A stretch of DNA of 64,000 nucleotides from Proteromonas lacertae (GCA_002245135.1 NGBS01001162.1:62001-126000); one strand, 5' to 3'. Shown: positions 1 through 14,513, counted from the first letter of the stretch. Program-made: numbers and translations. The notes: generated by a model from the sequence alone, not told the origin.

Positions 1-1934
1 ACTTCTTCACTTATTCCTGTATATTCTGGCTTAACACATACTAACGCAACACAATAACTGGATGATAAAGAACCATGAATACATATATTCTCAAGATATT
101 TACATGTTACTAAAGTAGCTTCAATCTTAGATAATGATAAATATTCACCTTGTTGTAGTTTAACTAAATCTTTCTTTCTATCAATAATCTCCAAGTTACC
201 TTTATCATTCCATTGTGCTATATCACCTGAATGGAACCATCTATCACCATTGTTATCAACTATTAATGCAGTTTCTGTTTCTTCTGGTCGATTATAATAA
301 CCCATTGCTATACAATCGCCTCTTACTAATATTTCACCTCTTGGATAAGGTTTATCAGTTGAGAAATAATTACCTTCAGGCCAATCTTTTAATCTTATTT
401 CAACAGAAGGAGTTGGTAATCCAACATTACCTACTTCTCTCAATAAAGGAATCTGTAAACAACCTCCACATACTGTCTCAGTCAAACCATATGCTTGATA
501 AACTACAGCTCTAAAGACAACTCTACAAAATGTTTGTGTTTCAGGTAATAAGTGAGAACCTGCGCAAATAAACATTCTTAATCTTCCACCAAATACCATA
601 GTACGAATTTTATCAAATAATAAGAAATCCCAAAATGGAGTATCTCTATAATCCTTTTGAGCTTGTACTTTCTGTTTAAATGCCATATCAAATAATACTT
701 TCTTAATTCCATGACTTACTTGTTTTTGTACTGTTGCTTTAATTCTTTCTAATAGTAATGGAACAACAGCCATCATAGTTGGTCTAGCTTTTTGAAAATC
801 ACCTTCACATCCAGGTGTTAATCCAGGAAATCCTTTAACTAATGTTAATGGACTAGCATAAGCAACACAACCACCTTTATATAATATACACAATTCACAT
901 TGGAATGCGAAGATATGAGCTAAAGGTAAAAACGATAAGAACGTATCATCAGGAGCTTCATCAAGTGTTATTATTCCTACAAACATTCCTCCCATTGATG
1001 ATAATATATTCTTATGAGATAATTGAACAGCTTTTGGAACACCACTACTACCACTAGTATACATAAATAAACAGATATCTTCTAACTCAGCTTTACAGTC
1101 ATCAGGATTTGGTTCACATTTTTTACCTAATTCTATTAATTCTTCAAAGGATGTTAGTTTAATATGATCAATTGTCCATGAGTTTCTAACATTGTCAATA
1201 TCACCACATGGATGCTTACCTCCATATCGATCTAATACTATCAAATGCTTTAACTCAGGCAATTCTAAGGCCAATTTCTTCATTTTCTCAACTATGTCAA
1301 TATCTACAGCTAATACACTAACATTTGATTCTTTCATTGCAAATATTAATGATTCATCTCCTAAGTTTGAGTAATAAGTTGTTAATGTGATTTTACCTCT
1401 CATACAAGCTTCAATCATGAAATGATATCTTACTTGACTTTGAGCTAAGATTCCTGCTCGTTTATCTTGTCCATGAAGTAAATTATTCAATCCAGCACTT
1501 ACTGCTTTGGTTATTTCGAAGGTATTATTAAAGGTATTGTATTTATAGTCACCAAATTCAATTTGTACTGGAATTTTACTACCTTCCGGATTTTTTACGA
1601 TTTTAATAATCTCTCTTTCAGCTACACATTTTCTATTTCCATATTTTTCAACTACTTTTTCAAATACTTGACCTACGTTTTTACATTCCGGGAATGGATT
1701 GTTGTATAATTCATCTGCTAATATTGATCTTCTTGGACGACCACCATCATTGTATACTCTTCCATCTTGAACTTCGTGTGAATGAACTATTTCTGAGTAA
1801 TGTTTTCGACGACGTACTTGTTTTGATACAAGAATATAGTGAATCATCATGTATATTGCTATTAATAACACGCATATAATAAATGCTATAAATCATTATT
1901 AAATAATTAGAAATATACGCCAATAAATATCCAT
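1..1934 (-). CDS. ACSL: Long-chain acyl-CoA synthetase, 3' end outside window
   Basis: Activates long-chain fatty acids to acyl-CoA using ATP and CoA, probably on a membrane. Read from the minus strand, the adenylate-forming P-loop motif YTSGSSGVPKAV lies near 1020-1065, and the ACSL-type C-terminal motif GDIAQW...IDRKKDLVKLQQGEYLSL lies near 125-230. The order and spacing fit the eukaryotic ACSL family. The start is the ATG at 1934. A 33-nt intron (1918-1886, GTATAT...TAG) interrupts the N-terminus, and splicing joins MDIYWP to a hydrophobic stretch (FIICVLLIAIYMMI) that is a plausible membrane anchor. The reading frame is still open at base 1, so the last part of the protein lies outside. 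Identity is strong; the first exon is inferred from intron rules. Confidence 0.93.
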
Positions 1935-2447
1935 TGTCAAAATGGTTGCAATAAAAACAACTATAGAGTATAAATCAATCATTTATACCTAAAATAACAA
2001 GAAATGCGAAACAATGACTACAAGCACTGCAGATATTTGCCTTATAATAACCCTACAAATACTAAATACACAAAAACCATACTTCCATACAATCTTCTCC
2101 AGCTAATTTTATATATCCTTCGGTATCAACTAGTCATGTTATTAAAACACAATGCATACTGATTTTTGATCCAGAGGATTTCAAAAGTGGGACTTTTAAT
2201 TCACGAGGAGTTGTCATTAAAAAAATTCAGTTAATACAGTATTTTTAAAATGATTTTTTTGACGTAGAATTTAAATTTGCCAGCGTGGATTTGAAAATGT
2301 TTCATTGTTCCCTTTTAAAAATAACTATACAATAAAAGTAACGAAATTAAAGTAAAGTGCATATTTGTAAATTTATTTTCGTGAAATATGATTGTTAATG
2401 ATTTCTATATTCCACACTATCCAAAGAAAAATATTAAAAAACAATAA
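1935..2447. other. Intergenic region, ACSL promoter side
   Basis: This 513-bp stretch lies between the start of ACSL and the end of the VPS9 gene, both on the minus strand. I see no secure gene. A patch at about 2060-2249 is less AT-rich than the rest and stays open in one plus-strand frame for about 60 codons, but it has no start and no recognisable family. Confidence 0.5.
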
Positions 2448-4136
2448 TTAAGAAGATGGACTGCTTGTTAACTTAGTATATGATCCAAATCTAGACAATC
2501 TAATTTGACTTTTATTTGAAAAATTGCTCCAAGAAGACATATGGGGAATAGTTCTACTATTTGAATAAGTTCTATAAGGAGAATAATCTTCATGGTTTGT
2601 ATTTGGAGAAGTTAAGTCATCATTGTTACTATCAATCATATAGTCGTTATCATATATCAGACAAGGTGGTATATGCAAATCTCCACTGTCTGATGAAGGT
2701 TCTAACACTGGAAATTCTTGCATTATGGAAGGGATATGATTATTCTTTGTAGCAACAGGTGTAGTTTCACTATATAAATATCAATACAAATATAAATAAA
2801 ATACTTCGATCTCATATTACTTTGATTCTTCAACCAATTCAACGCCACTTCTACATTCGTAATTGTATAACCCATATTTGTAACAGATATATTTTCAAAA
2901 TGAAAATCATAAATATATATTAAATCAACATATAAATACTTAGTAGCAGGATAACTATCACATATTGTATATATTAATTGTGCTAATAGATCATCTGTTT
3001 CTAAATCATCTGTTTTGTTTGATTGATTATTATTATTATTATTTCTTTGTTTGATATTTTCTCTAACACAATCTAGAATTGTATCACATGTATTCTGAAG
3101 ACATTGAGCTTTTTCTAATGGCGTTTTATAACTAGAGATTTTAGATAACACTTTGGTAGCTAATGAAGTCTATTGAAATATAATATAATATAATATAATA
3201 TATACATCACAATTATATTTATCTTTAATATCAAAATCAGATTTCTTCTTCTTTCTCATATACATTATTCCTTTTTCCAACATATCTGTTTCATCTTCAT
3301 GTTCTATTAATATTGACTTATATATTTCATTATATAGATTAAACAATAGATAAGATTCTACACACTGCCTTAGTTGTTTATCATAAGCATGATATCTTTT
3401 ATTATCAACGATGTTGCTATCTATATTGTTACTATTGTATGCTTTATTACTTAACATTGCTTCTCTTAATGCACTTGTATTCCTTATATAAGATACGGTT
3501 TCATCACATCTTCGACATAATTGACCTGATAATGGAGTGATAAAAAAGTGATTTCCATTCTTTAGACTTTTCTTGACATTTCTTATAAATTTATCTAATG
3601 AGGCTAAAACTACTTCGTTTTCTGGATAAGAAAATATAAATGCTAAATATCTATTATGCATATAAATGAAATTATAGAGATACTCTGATAAATTAGAAAA
3701 TGTCATGTTATCTACACCAGAAGGAGCATCTATTCCACCAGTTAAAGGAGAATTGATATAAAAGATTAAACATATAGAAGTAGATGCACCATCAAATGCA
3801 GAAGGAACTATAACTTCTTGTGTTACTATAACTTTTACTATTCTACTTTCAGGAAAACCTTCACAGGTTGTGATTTCGTTATTACATAGTCGAATGGTCT
3901 TGCCTGATTTGGTTTTATATTTGCCTGTTTGATTAGTTGGAATTAAAACATGATCATCTATGAATGTATATTTTAATGGAAATACAAATATCTTCTTTTC
4001 TTAAATCCCTTCTTATAGAAAAGCTTTGAGGAAGACATACACGCCACTCTCTTTGAGCAGCTTCTTGCCAGATTGAGGGTTCTACTTCACTAATCAATCT
4101 GGCCAAGGTATTTGTAGTGATATCTTCACCTTCCAT
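2448..4136 (-). CDS. VPS9-domain Rab GEF, VARP-like N-terminal layout
   Basis: Predicted guanine nucleotide exchange factor for Rab5-class GTPases on endosomes. Spliced length is 529 residues from four exons, with introns at 3985-3958 (28 nt), 3205-3170 (36 nt) and 2804-2770 (35 nt). The start is the ATG at 4136. The VPS9 core lies near 3130-2820 and contains PLEKAQCLQNTCDTI, then TDDLLAQLIYTICDSYPATK and GYTITNVEVALNWL. These match the helices around the acidic catalytic residue (the D in TDDLL) and the TN of the second catalytic segment. The preceding region resembles the N-terminus of ankyrin repeat protein 27/VARP (a DHVLIPTN segment followed by a GFPESRIVKV segment), but no ankyrin repeats follow. 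The last 90 residues are Ser/Asn-rich and look disordered. The family is clear; the VARP link is an inference. Confidence 0.82.
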
Positions 4137-4521
4137 GTTATTTTAATTGCCTATTATTCCTTTTCTATATGGTTAAAAAACAATATTAAAAATAGGGTCG
4201 GTGTTCGGTAATCGGATCTATCTTCATCTTTTTTTTGAATTTGGTGAAGATGTAAATAGGATATACAACAAATAGAATGTTTTTATCAATATTTAGACGC
4301 ATAACATTTATATATTAAAGTTTTGAAGAATGATAAGTATGTTTTCTTTAGTTTGAGATTTTCTATCAGCGTTCTGAATTATTTTTTTCTATTTTGTGAA
4401 ACAATGAAACCTATTTATTTAATTTGACCATTTGGTTTTATCACTCTAACCTTCTAACCATAATAAAACTAAATACAAATAAGTGTATTAAGTGTTGTAG
4501 TATTATTGTGTATTTCATAAA
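4137..4521. promoter_or_regulatory. Divergent intergenic region, VPS9 gene and BLOC1S1
   Basis: A 385-bp AT-rich spacer between two divergently transcribed genes, so it should hold both promoters. I see no conserved box I can name. Confidence 0.4.
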
Positions 4522-4983
4522 ATGAAGGATATAATAGATAAGCATAACGATGAAAAGGATGTTTTGGGTATAGCTAGATTTGATGTATAAATTAGAAAGG
4601 TGTGAAAACGATTTGAAACAAAGTTTAAGTCAATTAGAAACATCTACAGTGAATTACATGTATATTGTTTTAAATGTAATAGAAATAGCAAACAAAGAAG
4701 TGATCAAACTCAATTCGTTCAAAAAGATATAGAGAAACATATTAATGACTATTCTGCTTCTTTAAACACAATAAATGCACAGCTAGCAAAGTATACAAAA
4801 GATATGCATACTTTCAGTTTGCAATTGGAAGTATATCAAAATATGTGAATTTTTATTCTCTAGACAATACCGGATATAGAAGCATGGAGCAAACATTTAG
4901 TGGGTGATTTATATGAAATATCACATGTTTTAGAGTATATTTGTGAAAAAGAATCAGATGAAATGAGGAATGTGAAATTATAG
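4522..4983 (+). CDS. BLOC1S1: BLOC-1 subunit 1 (GCN5L1) homologue
   Basis: Predicted subunit of the BLOC-1/BORC complexes that act in endosome-lysosome traffic and lysosome positioning. No exon is long enough to be noticed as an ORF; I assembled it from introns 4568-4595 (28 nt), 4660-4682 (23 nt) and 4831-4863 (33 nt). The result is 125 residues, the same size as the human protein. The diagnostic C-terminal block is present: a helix with NTINAQLAKYTKD, then PDIEAWSKHLVGDLYEISHV and LEYI, matching the family pattern D-[VI]-E-x-W...D...I...LEY. The second intron could instead end 6 nt later, which would remove two residues and keep the frame. The start ATG follows an AT-rich leader and begins a charged helix. 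I am confident of the family. Confidence 0.85.
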
Positions 4984-5064
4984 ACTAATATTTTTATTTA
5001 TTTTACTAACATTTCTTGTGAATTTTCATTATAGCAATAAAAATACTACATAATAGAAATTAAA

Positions 5065-6051
5065 TTACTTTTGATTAAAATACTTCAAAGCTTCAAGGTT
5101 CATTGTTGATACTCCTTTCAAAAATACTCTTTTCATATCTTCCAACATCAATACTCTTTCATTTTCATTCTCTTTTATTTGATTATTCAATTTATCAATT
5201 TCAATTTGATACAAATGCATTTTTGTTTCATATCTTCTAATTATTTCAGTTGCACTTTCTTCAACTTTACTTCTCCAGAATTCATTGATTTCATTATCAT
5301 GTTCACGTCTATATACATGTAACCATTCACTCATTATCTTTCTTAATATCTTTTTATTATGATATTTTTCTGCTTTTTTCATTTCATAATTAATTCTCTT
5401 TTTATTCTTTACTATTTGATTCCATTCTTTAAATATTGATTTTAAAGATGTGGAATTGATGAATAACAATCTCTATAGATATAAATAGAATAGAAATAAT
5501 GTATATTTATTATTATACATGTCTGATTTGCCTTGTTTTAACAAATTTGGTTAAGTTAGTTATAACAAAATTATTATAATTATCTTTATTCTTTAATTGG
5601 TATATTAATTCTTTTTTTTTTTCTGCTTCTTGTTGTAATTTTGTTGTTTCTGTTTGAAATTTCTTTTCCTGCTTAGATAAATCAGAGAAATATTTTGTTT
5701 GTATATTTGTTTTTGTTGTTTTCATATTTTCAATTACTGTTTCACGGAAATCCTTGAATAATGAGTTGAATGTTGCGTTCAATCTATCGATATCATCCAC
5801 TTCAGTTTCTACTTTGATAGTATTTTCTTTAGGTTTTATATCTTCTGTTTGTGATTGATTTTCTATATCACTTTCATTCTCTTCTTCATATGACACACTT
5901 TCTTCACAATTAGATGCAGAATATTCATATGAATATTCATTTGATTTCTCTGCCTTATAAGAACTATTAGAATAGTTTTGCATCTTCTTCATCAAGTCAT
6001 CATAATCTAGGAAATCGTATTAAAGTTGCTAATACCTGGTGTTTGGCTCAT
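5065..6051 (-). CDS. POC5: Centriole protein POC5 homologue (short form)
   Basis: Predicted centrin-binding component of the centriole/basal body lumen. Introns at 6035-6007 (29 nt) and 5518-5473 (46 nt) give 303 residues, much shorter than human POC5. The start MSQTPDYDDLMKKM comes from the first exon. The N-terminal third is acidic and Ser/Glu-rich. The last 130 residues hold the recognisable POC5 region: Trp-containing repeats of centrin-binding type (IFKEWNQIVKN, IMSEWLHVYRREH), a coiled coil, then MLEDMKRVFLKGVSTMNLEA, equivalent to the family signature MKKAFMRGVCALNLEA. The protein ends only a few residues after this signature, so the usual C-terminal tail is absent. It sits 83 bp from the divergent RBBP4 gene and may share a promoter. 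Its presence suggests centrioles or flagella. Confidence 0.8.
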
Positions 6052-6134
6052 CTTAATTTAAATTCAAAAATTACGAAAAATACACTAATACAGATAGATA
6101 CAAATTCGCTTGTATTTTATTTTCATTTGTTAAT

Positions 6135-7674
<1,540 letters not shown>

Positions 7675-7891
7675 GAATGATAAATATATTAAAACACATA
7701 TATATTTATTTGTAATAATGTACACCCAATAAATAGTATTGGTTGATTCTATCAGTTTATTTTAATAATTTTTATTGTTTTTGTATTGATTTCTTATAAC
7801 ATAAGCGTTATTTTCGATATTAAAATTCAAATTTGAGTTTGGCGGGATAATATCACTTCTTCTATTACTGCTGATTTAGAGTGAAATAAAC

Positions 7892-9888
7892 ATGGAAAAT
7901 GAAACAGTAGAATTATATAATCAGATAAAATCCAAGACAAGTATAGTTTTAAACGAAATCTTATTATTAGTGGAAGCATTGAAAGTAGAGATGGAGCAGA
8001 ACTTTCAAGTCAAGAGAAATCAAGAACTGCTCGAAGAATATGAAAACAAAATCAAGAAATATGAGGTAGATCATTAATTTCACATTCATTTACAGACTAC
8101 TATCGCTGAATCTCAGAAAGAGAAATGCACTTTAAAGGAGAAAATTCTACAAACAGAGAATAAGTTTGCGAAGATTAATAATCACAAATCAATATTTGAG
8201 AATAATTGTGAGACAGTGCAAGGTATTAACACTTTTTTTTAGAATATTAATAGAGTCATACAAGCTATTAAACACTCAAGTCAACCAATGTAAATATATT
8301 TTGTACATTTAATAGTGGAATCTTCAATACATCAGATATCAGCACAGAATTTACAGTCAAAGCAAAAGTCTGAAGTATTATCTCAGCTTATACTGAACCT
8401 ATTAAACCAATCTGTAGAATATAATCAACAAGGGAATGAATGTATATGTTTTAATTTTGTTATATGTTTTTTTTTTCTATAGATACAAAATGTGTCAATC
8501 AAAATCAGAATGATATTGATAGTTTATTATCAAAGAGAGATAATCTGTTAGAAGATATAAAGGCAAAAAGGGAATATAATGGTATATATACCTAATCTAT
8601 ATAAATATAAATGAATATAGATAAGTTATTACACCAAATATCATCAGCTAATGAGATAATCAACAATAATACTATTAAGGTAAAAGAGTATAAGAATCAG
8701 ATCAAAGATATAATCAATGAAAATGAAAAATATCAACAGAATATCATCTCATTAAAAGATAGTTTAAACGACTTAAAAAACACTGAGACATGCAGTATAA
8801 ATAAATACAATGAAGGAATGAATAATATCAATTCCAAACGAATGGAGATAGAAGAGAATATAAAGAATGAAGAGATGAGAATTGATGAATATACCAATCA
8901 ATTAAAGCAGTTAGAGGAGAGAATCAAACTGACAAATGAAGTGAAACAATCAAACACTATGATTATCAATGAATTAGATTTAGAAAATAATAAAATTAAT
9001 GAACAAATGTCTATTATCATAAACACTAACCATCAATTGCAACAAGATAATAGTAATATTGAGTCAAATATCCTGAATCAACAGAATATCAATGATAATA
9101 TAAAGAATGTATTAAACCAAAAGAAGGATCAGATCAAAGAGAAAGAAGAGTATTTATTTAAACTGAATGAAACATTATCTCATAATAATACAATCCATGA
9201 TGGATTATCTTTAAAATATCATGATAATATGAACAAATACAATGAGTTAAATAAACGATATGAAGATATATCAAAGTATCCAGATATTAATATTATTGTT
9301 GGTCAATTATCAACATTAAATCAGCAGAAAAACAGTATAAAAAGTGAGATAGAGGAGTTTGAGAAAGAAAAAACAGTATTAAGTGATGAAATTAAGATAA
9401 TATCAGAAAAGAATGATAAAATGAGTAGTAGTAAATCTAATGATAAAGACATAAAGAGTATAAAGAATAGAATAAAAGAGTTAAAACAGAAGAAGAAGAG
9501 TTTAGTTGGTGATGTTAGAGATATGGATAAGAATATAGAAAATGAAAAGTTATTAATAGAAGATTATAAGGATAAATATTCGATACTAAAAGAGGATTAT
9601 GAAAAGAAGAAGAAACAGAGTTATGAGAAAAGATTAGAAAAATTGAAAAGAAAGTATGAGGATGAGATTAAAAGTGAAAAATGTAAAGTGTTTGAGAAGG
9701 AAGAAAAAGAGTTGTATATATATATATATATATTCATTATGTTATCAATATAGAGAGAGTAAGCAAAAAGAACAGTTGAACATACTTGATAAAGAATTAT
9801 TAGAAGTATGCTATATATAGTTAGTTTTTATTATTAATAGGAAACGACAGAAAAGATCAGAAAAGCAGAAGAATCTCTTAGAATATAA
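7892..9888 (+). CDS. Long coiled-coil protein, function unknown
   Basis: I do not recognise a family. Seven introns (8066-8095, 8223-8253, 8290-8315, 8442-8482, 8582-8620, 9714-9753, 9806-9840) give 584 residues. Almost the whole chain is predicted coiled coil, rich in Glu, Lys, Asn and Gln with heptad spacing of Ile/Leu, and no globular domain is visible. The start is the first ATG (MENETVELYNQI). A downstream in-frame ATG at 8611 is inside an intron and is not the start. The second intron must end at 8253: the earlier AG would give a 20-nt intron and an immediate stop. With POC5 nearby, a centrosomal, ciliary or kinetochore structural role is possible but unsupported by a specific motif. 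Confidence 0.75.
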
Positions 9889-10135
9889 AGATTTCATTAA
9901 TATTGATTAATGCCATTATTTTTATACAATATTTTTTAATGAAATTGTGTATGTATAGTGATACTAATGACATTCTATATGTCTACTGTAAAAATGAAAA
10001 GTATTTCTGCAATTATATAATGTTTGTGTTCGAGCCTAAAGGTTTGATACATTATTGTTTCTTTGATTGAAAAGAGTATTTACGTTATCAAAAACTTCAA
10101 TTTTATACGATAATTATTTTTATCAACATATTATA

Positions 10136-12310
10136 ATGCAATTCACAGGTTATCAGCCTTTAGAACAATTTATGCTGAATATGGCTTCAAACGATAATAA
10201 TATCATCAGAGAAGCTAATGATAATATTAGCAAGTTTCTGTTAAATCCAAAAATGTTGGAAGTTGTAAGTACATTACTATTCTTCATCAAAAACAGTAAC
10301 CATATAGTAGTATATCTATTGAATTATGACACTAGGTTCGTCAATTATCAGCAATATTACTAAGAAGACAGCTTGAGACAACTCAGTCATGGCAAGCTAT
10401 TCCTGATGATATAACTGTACAAGCAAATAAAACAAGTGGTATGATATATAAATAACTATATTTATCTAGTAAAGAAGTTGATTCTCGAGTTAATAAGAAC
10501 AGAGCCAGAAATTGTTGTGAGAAGATCAATAGCAGGAGTTATATCTTCAGTAGCAAAACTTGAATTGTCATCAATCACTGATAAATCTCAATTAGAAGTT
10601 CATTCAAGTAAATGGGTTGAATTATTCTCATTTCTAGAAGAAGTATAATTTATTATATTTATTATTATTATTATTATATTAGTATTGTTCCAACAGTGAT
10701 GCTAAGAATAAAGAAATAGGATTTTTATTATTGTCATCACTTTGTGATTTTGTTCCTTATTCAGTTATTAATTATGCTCAAAACATAATTAATTTCTTTA
10801 TATCTGAAATACAAAACCATACAAATGATAGAGTATATTACAATAATAGTAATTATTAATATGAATAGATTGTTAATTACTCAATAAAAGGACTTTTCTG
10901 TTTATTACATTCACTTAATTTAGACGATCCATCTCATGTTTCTTTATTATCATTTTCCTTACCTGTTTTATTACAAGAAGTTAATAGAAGTTTAATGGCA
11001 AAAGATGGTTTATTAGTTGATTTTATATTCGAATGTTTTACTGAATTTTTTGATGAAAGAGTGGAAGTAATGGATATGTATGTTAAAGACTGTGTTGAAA
11101 AAGGAAGTGCCATTTTACAAAATCAAATAGACCATTTAGACAACTGTGAAATGAATGATTTGAAATGTGCAATATTAACATTATATGGTTCAATAGCAAT
11201 CAATTCACCAAAGGTTTTAGTTAGTAGTGATGTATATATATATATATTATAACTATTATTATCATTTATTTAATAGGATTTATTTCAAAAAGTGATTTTA
11301 GATCCTGTTGAAGTATTACTTGATCCTAGAAATAGAGAAGATGGTTTAATATCAAATTCATTAGGAAAAGAAGCAACAAGCACATTAGATAAGTGTGTAT
11401 TACATTTACCAGCAAAGTATTTGTTGTTATTTATTATTATAATTTATATAGACAATCATTTTCACTTATTTACAATAGAATTAATGGTTATTTACTCCAA
11501 ACAGAAGATTTATTTTTGAAAGGAATGTCTTTGTATATAATAGGAATTATTTCAGAAGTATTTCTATTATATATATATATATATATATAATATTTAACAA
11601 TAATAGGGATGTGGTAGTGCAATGAATGATTATTTAATAGAAATATTAAAGACAGTAAACAGTGTTATTGATTCTAAAGATGATTTCTTGATAGAAAAAG
11701 CTGGTTTGTGTTTAGGACAATTATGTGAATATTTGCAAGATAAAATATTTCAATATTATAATAATCTAGTTGTTATTATTAATAAAGTATATATTTATAT
11801 ATTTTTATCTTTCAATTATTAATTAGTTACTAATGAAAGATACAGATTCTGCCAAATTATCAGGTATTTATATATTACAGTGTTTATGTGAAGGTATTCC
11901 TAAAGAACAATTCAAGCCAAATTTAACCAGTTTTCTAGTATATTAATATATTATTCTATAATATGTAGATTGCATTATTCAATATATTAAAAACCAATTA
12001 CACTAAATTATGTAACAATGAACATATAAACTTAAAGTTATTAAGTACAATCCTATCAGCCTTCACATCCTTAGCAGCAAATATGCAAAGTGATTTACAA
12101 GCCAATATGTTTTCACCTAATGATCCAGATTTTTCACTTATAAAATTAGTATCAATATGTAAAGAATTAATGAGTATTAAGTCAGAAGAATATTACTCAA
12201 TCAGAGCTCATGCTACTGAATGTTTATGTACTATTTATGTGGATGTAGTAAGAGATGAACAACAGTTAATTAATAGTGGAGAATATGATTCATTTTTGAA
12301 ATTATGTTTA

Positions 12311-12347
<37 letters not shown>

Positions 12348-12501
12348 ATTATTATGATTTAGAATTTAAAAGTTGAAGATGATGAGTTAGCTGAATATAG
12401 TTTAATTTCATTAGGAAATTTAGTTGAAATTCATACACCATCTAATGAAGTAGTGGATGAAGTAATTAGTTTTATATTTAAAGTATTAGAATCATCACAA
12501 A

Positions 12502-12536
<35 letters not shown>

Positions 12537-14189
12537 TTTATTTAATAATCTTGACAATAGAATCATGTCAAATCACTACATTGTCTGCTAGTGAAGAGTT
12601 TGGAAAATTTGGAGATCCAGCTATATCTAATGATTCTTCAAATTTGAACAAATTTACATTCAAAGTTTCCTCCTTAGATTTAACTGCTGCTGCTGTTGAA
12701 ACACTTGGAATATATGCATCTGTATATATGTTTATAATAATAATAATAATTATTATTATTAGTGTATTCAAAGTCAATTTGCTCCATATATCAATAAGAG
12801 TTTAGAAATACTCATCAAACTATCAGATTATTTCTATCCAGAGATTAAGAGAAAATCTGTATGTTAAAATATTTATATTTATATACATATAGCTTTCATC
12901 ATTGAAAGAAGTTGTATTAAATGCATATCATGCTGCAACGGTATAATGATATTATTAACTTCTATATTAATATATGAATGTATAGGATGATGAAATAATC
13001 ATGAAATTAGTATCTACTGTAGTTACAATATATATTGAAATAATAAGACTATCCACTGATAAAGACTGCGTGATGTATTCAATGGAAGGAATTGGAGAAT
13101 TTATAAGTGAGTTTGGTTTGTCAGTGTTTGACTTAAATACGTTTAAAATATTGATAACATCACTATTAAGTTTATTATATGAAACTGTATTATAGATATA
13201 TATGATTATATTTACATTCTAATAGTCACCTTGTCAGAAACTAGAATTTGAAAATCGTGAATATGATGGAATATTATTTGATCCATTAGCTGGTCTTATA
13301 GCCACTTTAGCCAATGCAAGAAGTGATACTAATCCTTCAGAGTATAGTGATGTAGAAAAGGCATTACCTGAAGCAATTGATACTTTATTACCAGGAATTG
13401 ATAATCACTTACAATCCAATGATGAAACAACAGTTGCATGGGTAATGGGATGTTATTGTCAATTAGCACAGTATAATCAACCTTTTACTACTAAATATTC
13501 TGATAAATTATTAAATACTGTATATATTACCCATAAAAATATTCATTTAATAGTATTGTCAAGGTTTTTTATCAACCACCTCTGATTCTATAAGAAGAAA
13601 TGCAGTTTATGGTATTGGCTTATTGTATGATGCAGGAATAAAAGTATATATTGAATACTTATATATATATATATATATATATATATTGATTAGATTGATA
13701 ATAGTAAGACTAAACAAATCATTGACACATCTTATCAAGTATTAGGATCTTCACCAGAGAGAAATGCTTTTACTGATAATATAATTGCAGCATTTGGTAG
13801 AATGTTGAGATCTGATTATGTTGATAACAAAACAAAGGAAGATGTATATATAAGTACTTAACTTTTATCATATGAAATAGTTATTGAATAGAATATTGGA
13901 GAATATACCACTGTTATATGATATGACAGAAAATGAAGATGTTTATAATGAGATATGTATGATTTGCAGTAATATATCAAGTTCAAACAATGTAAGTCTT
14001 ACAGGGATATATCCGCATTTAATTAGAGAAATTGCTATTGGAATGAATGTTACAACACTCTCTGAAAACACAAGAGAGTTGATGGAAGTTGAATTGAGTA
14101 CTTTTAAAACAAAATATCCACAACAGTATTCAGAATTAGTTAATGTTGCAAATTTACAGATGAATAACTCTTCATTTGCAAGTAATTGA
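10136..14189 (+). CDS. Importin-4/5-type karyopherin beta
   Basis: HEAT-repeat nuclear transport receptor that should bind Ran-GTP and carry cargo such as histones or ribosomal proteins through nuclear pores. Eighteen introns (10310-10335, 10439-10469, 10643-10682, 10833-10868, 11232-11276, 11417-11451, 11558-11606, 11787-11826, 11938-11968, 12314-12362, 12502-12560, 12722-12762, 12859-12892, 12941-12985, 13187-13225, 13520-13553, 13644-13693, 13844-13880) leave 1110 residues, the usual size of importin-4/5. The N-terminal HEAT pair ends in VRQLSAILLRRQLETTQSW, matching the importin-4 pattern IRQFAAVLTRRRL. I chose the ATG at 10136 (MQFTGYQPLEQFML). Importin-4 is the closest recalled relative, mainly from the N-terminus. 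Several introns start with long TA runs. Confidence 0.88.
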
Positions 14190-14513
14190 AATTTGATTTA
14201 ATTGTTTTATTTTTTTTGTAGTTACTGTTGTATGATTTATACAACTAATAGAATAAAAGTTATATTTGATTGCTTTAAGTCATATAATATTTGAGAATAG
14301 AAAAAATAGTATGATGCACATGGCAGTTATACACAATATATCAATAAATCTTCATCATGATGCTATAATTTCTTAAGATAATGATATTATATGTGTTGAT
14401 AAATATAAAAATTACTTGAAAGATAAGAAGAGAATCCTCCATAAGCACTAAAATCATTATAATGATTTAATTAAAAAATTCTTTAAAAAAACAATTTCAT
14501 TATTTAAATACAT
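14190..14513. other. Intergenic, no gene seen
   Basis: A 324-bp AT-rich spacer between two genes on the plus strand. It should contain the importin terminator and the next promoter. I see no open frame or structured RNA. Confidence 0.5.

Noticed and set aside
8223-8242. A 20-nt intron in the coiled-coil gene
   Set aside because: Its removal gives an in-frame stop; extending to the next TAG (31 nt) restores a coiled-coil frame.
10265-10335. A 71-nt first intron of the importin with donor GTAAGT
   Set aside because: The sequence up to 10309 is in frame and aligns with the first HEAT repeat of importin-4, so the intron is 10310-10335.
12314-12362. TA-rich runs as telomeric, centromeric or origin repeats
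   Set aside because: They lie precisely inside frame-proven introns next to the donor site.
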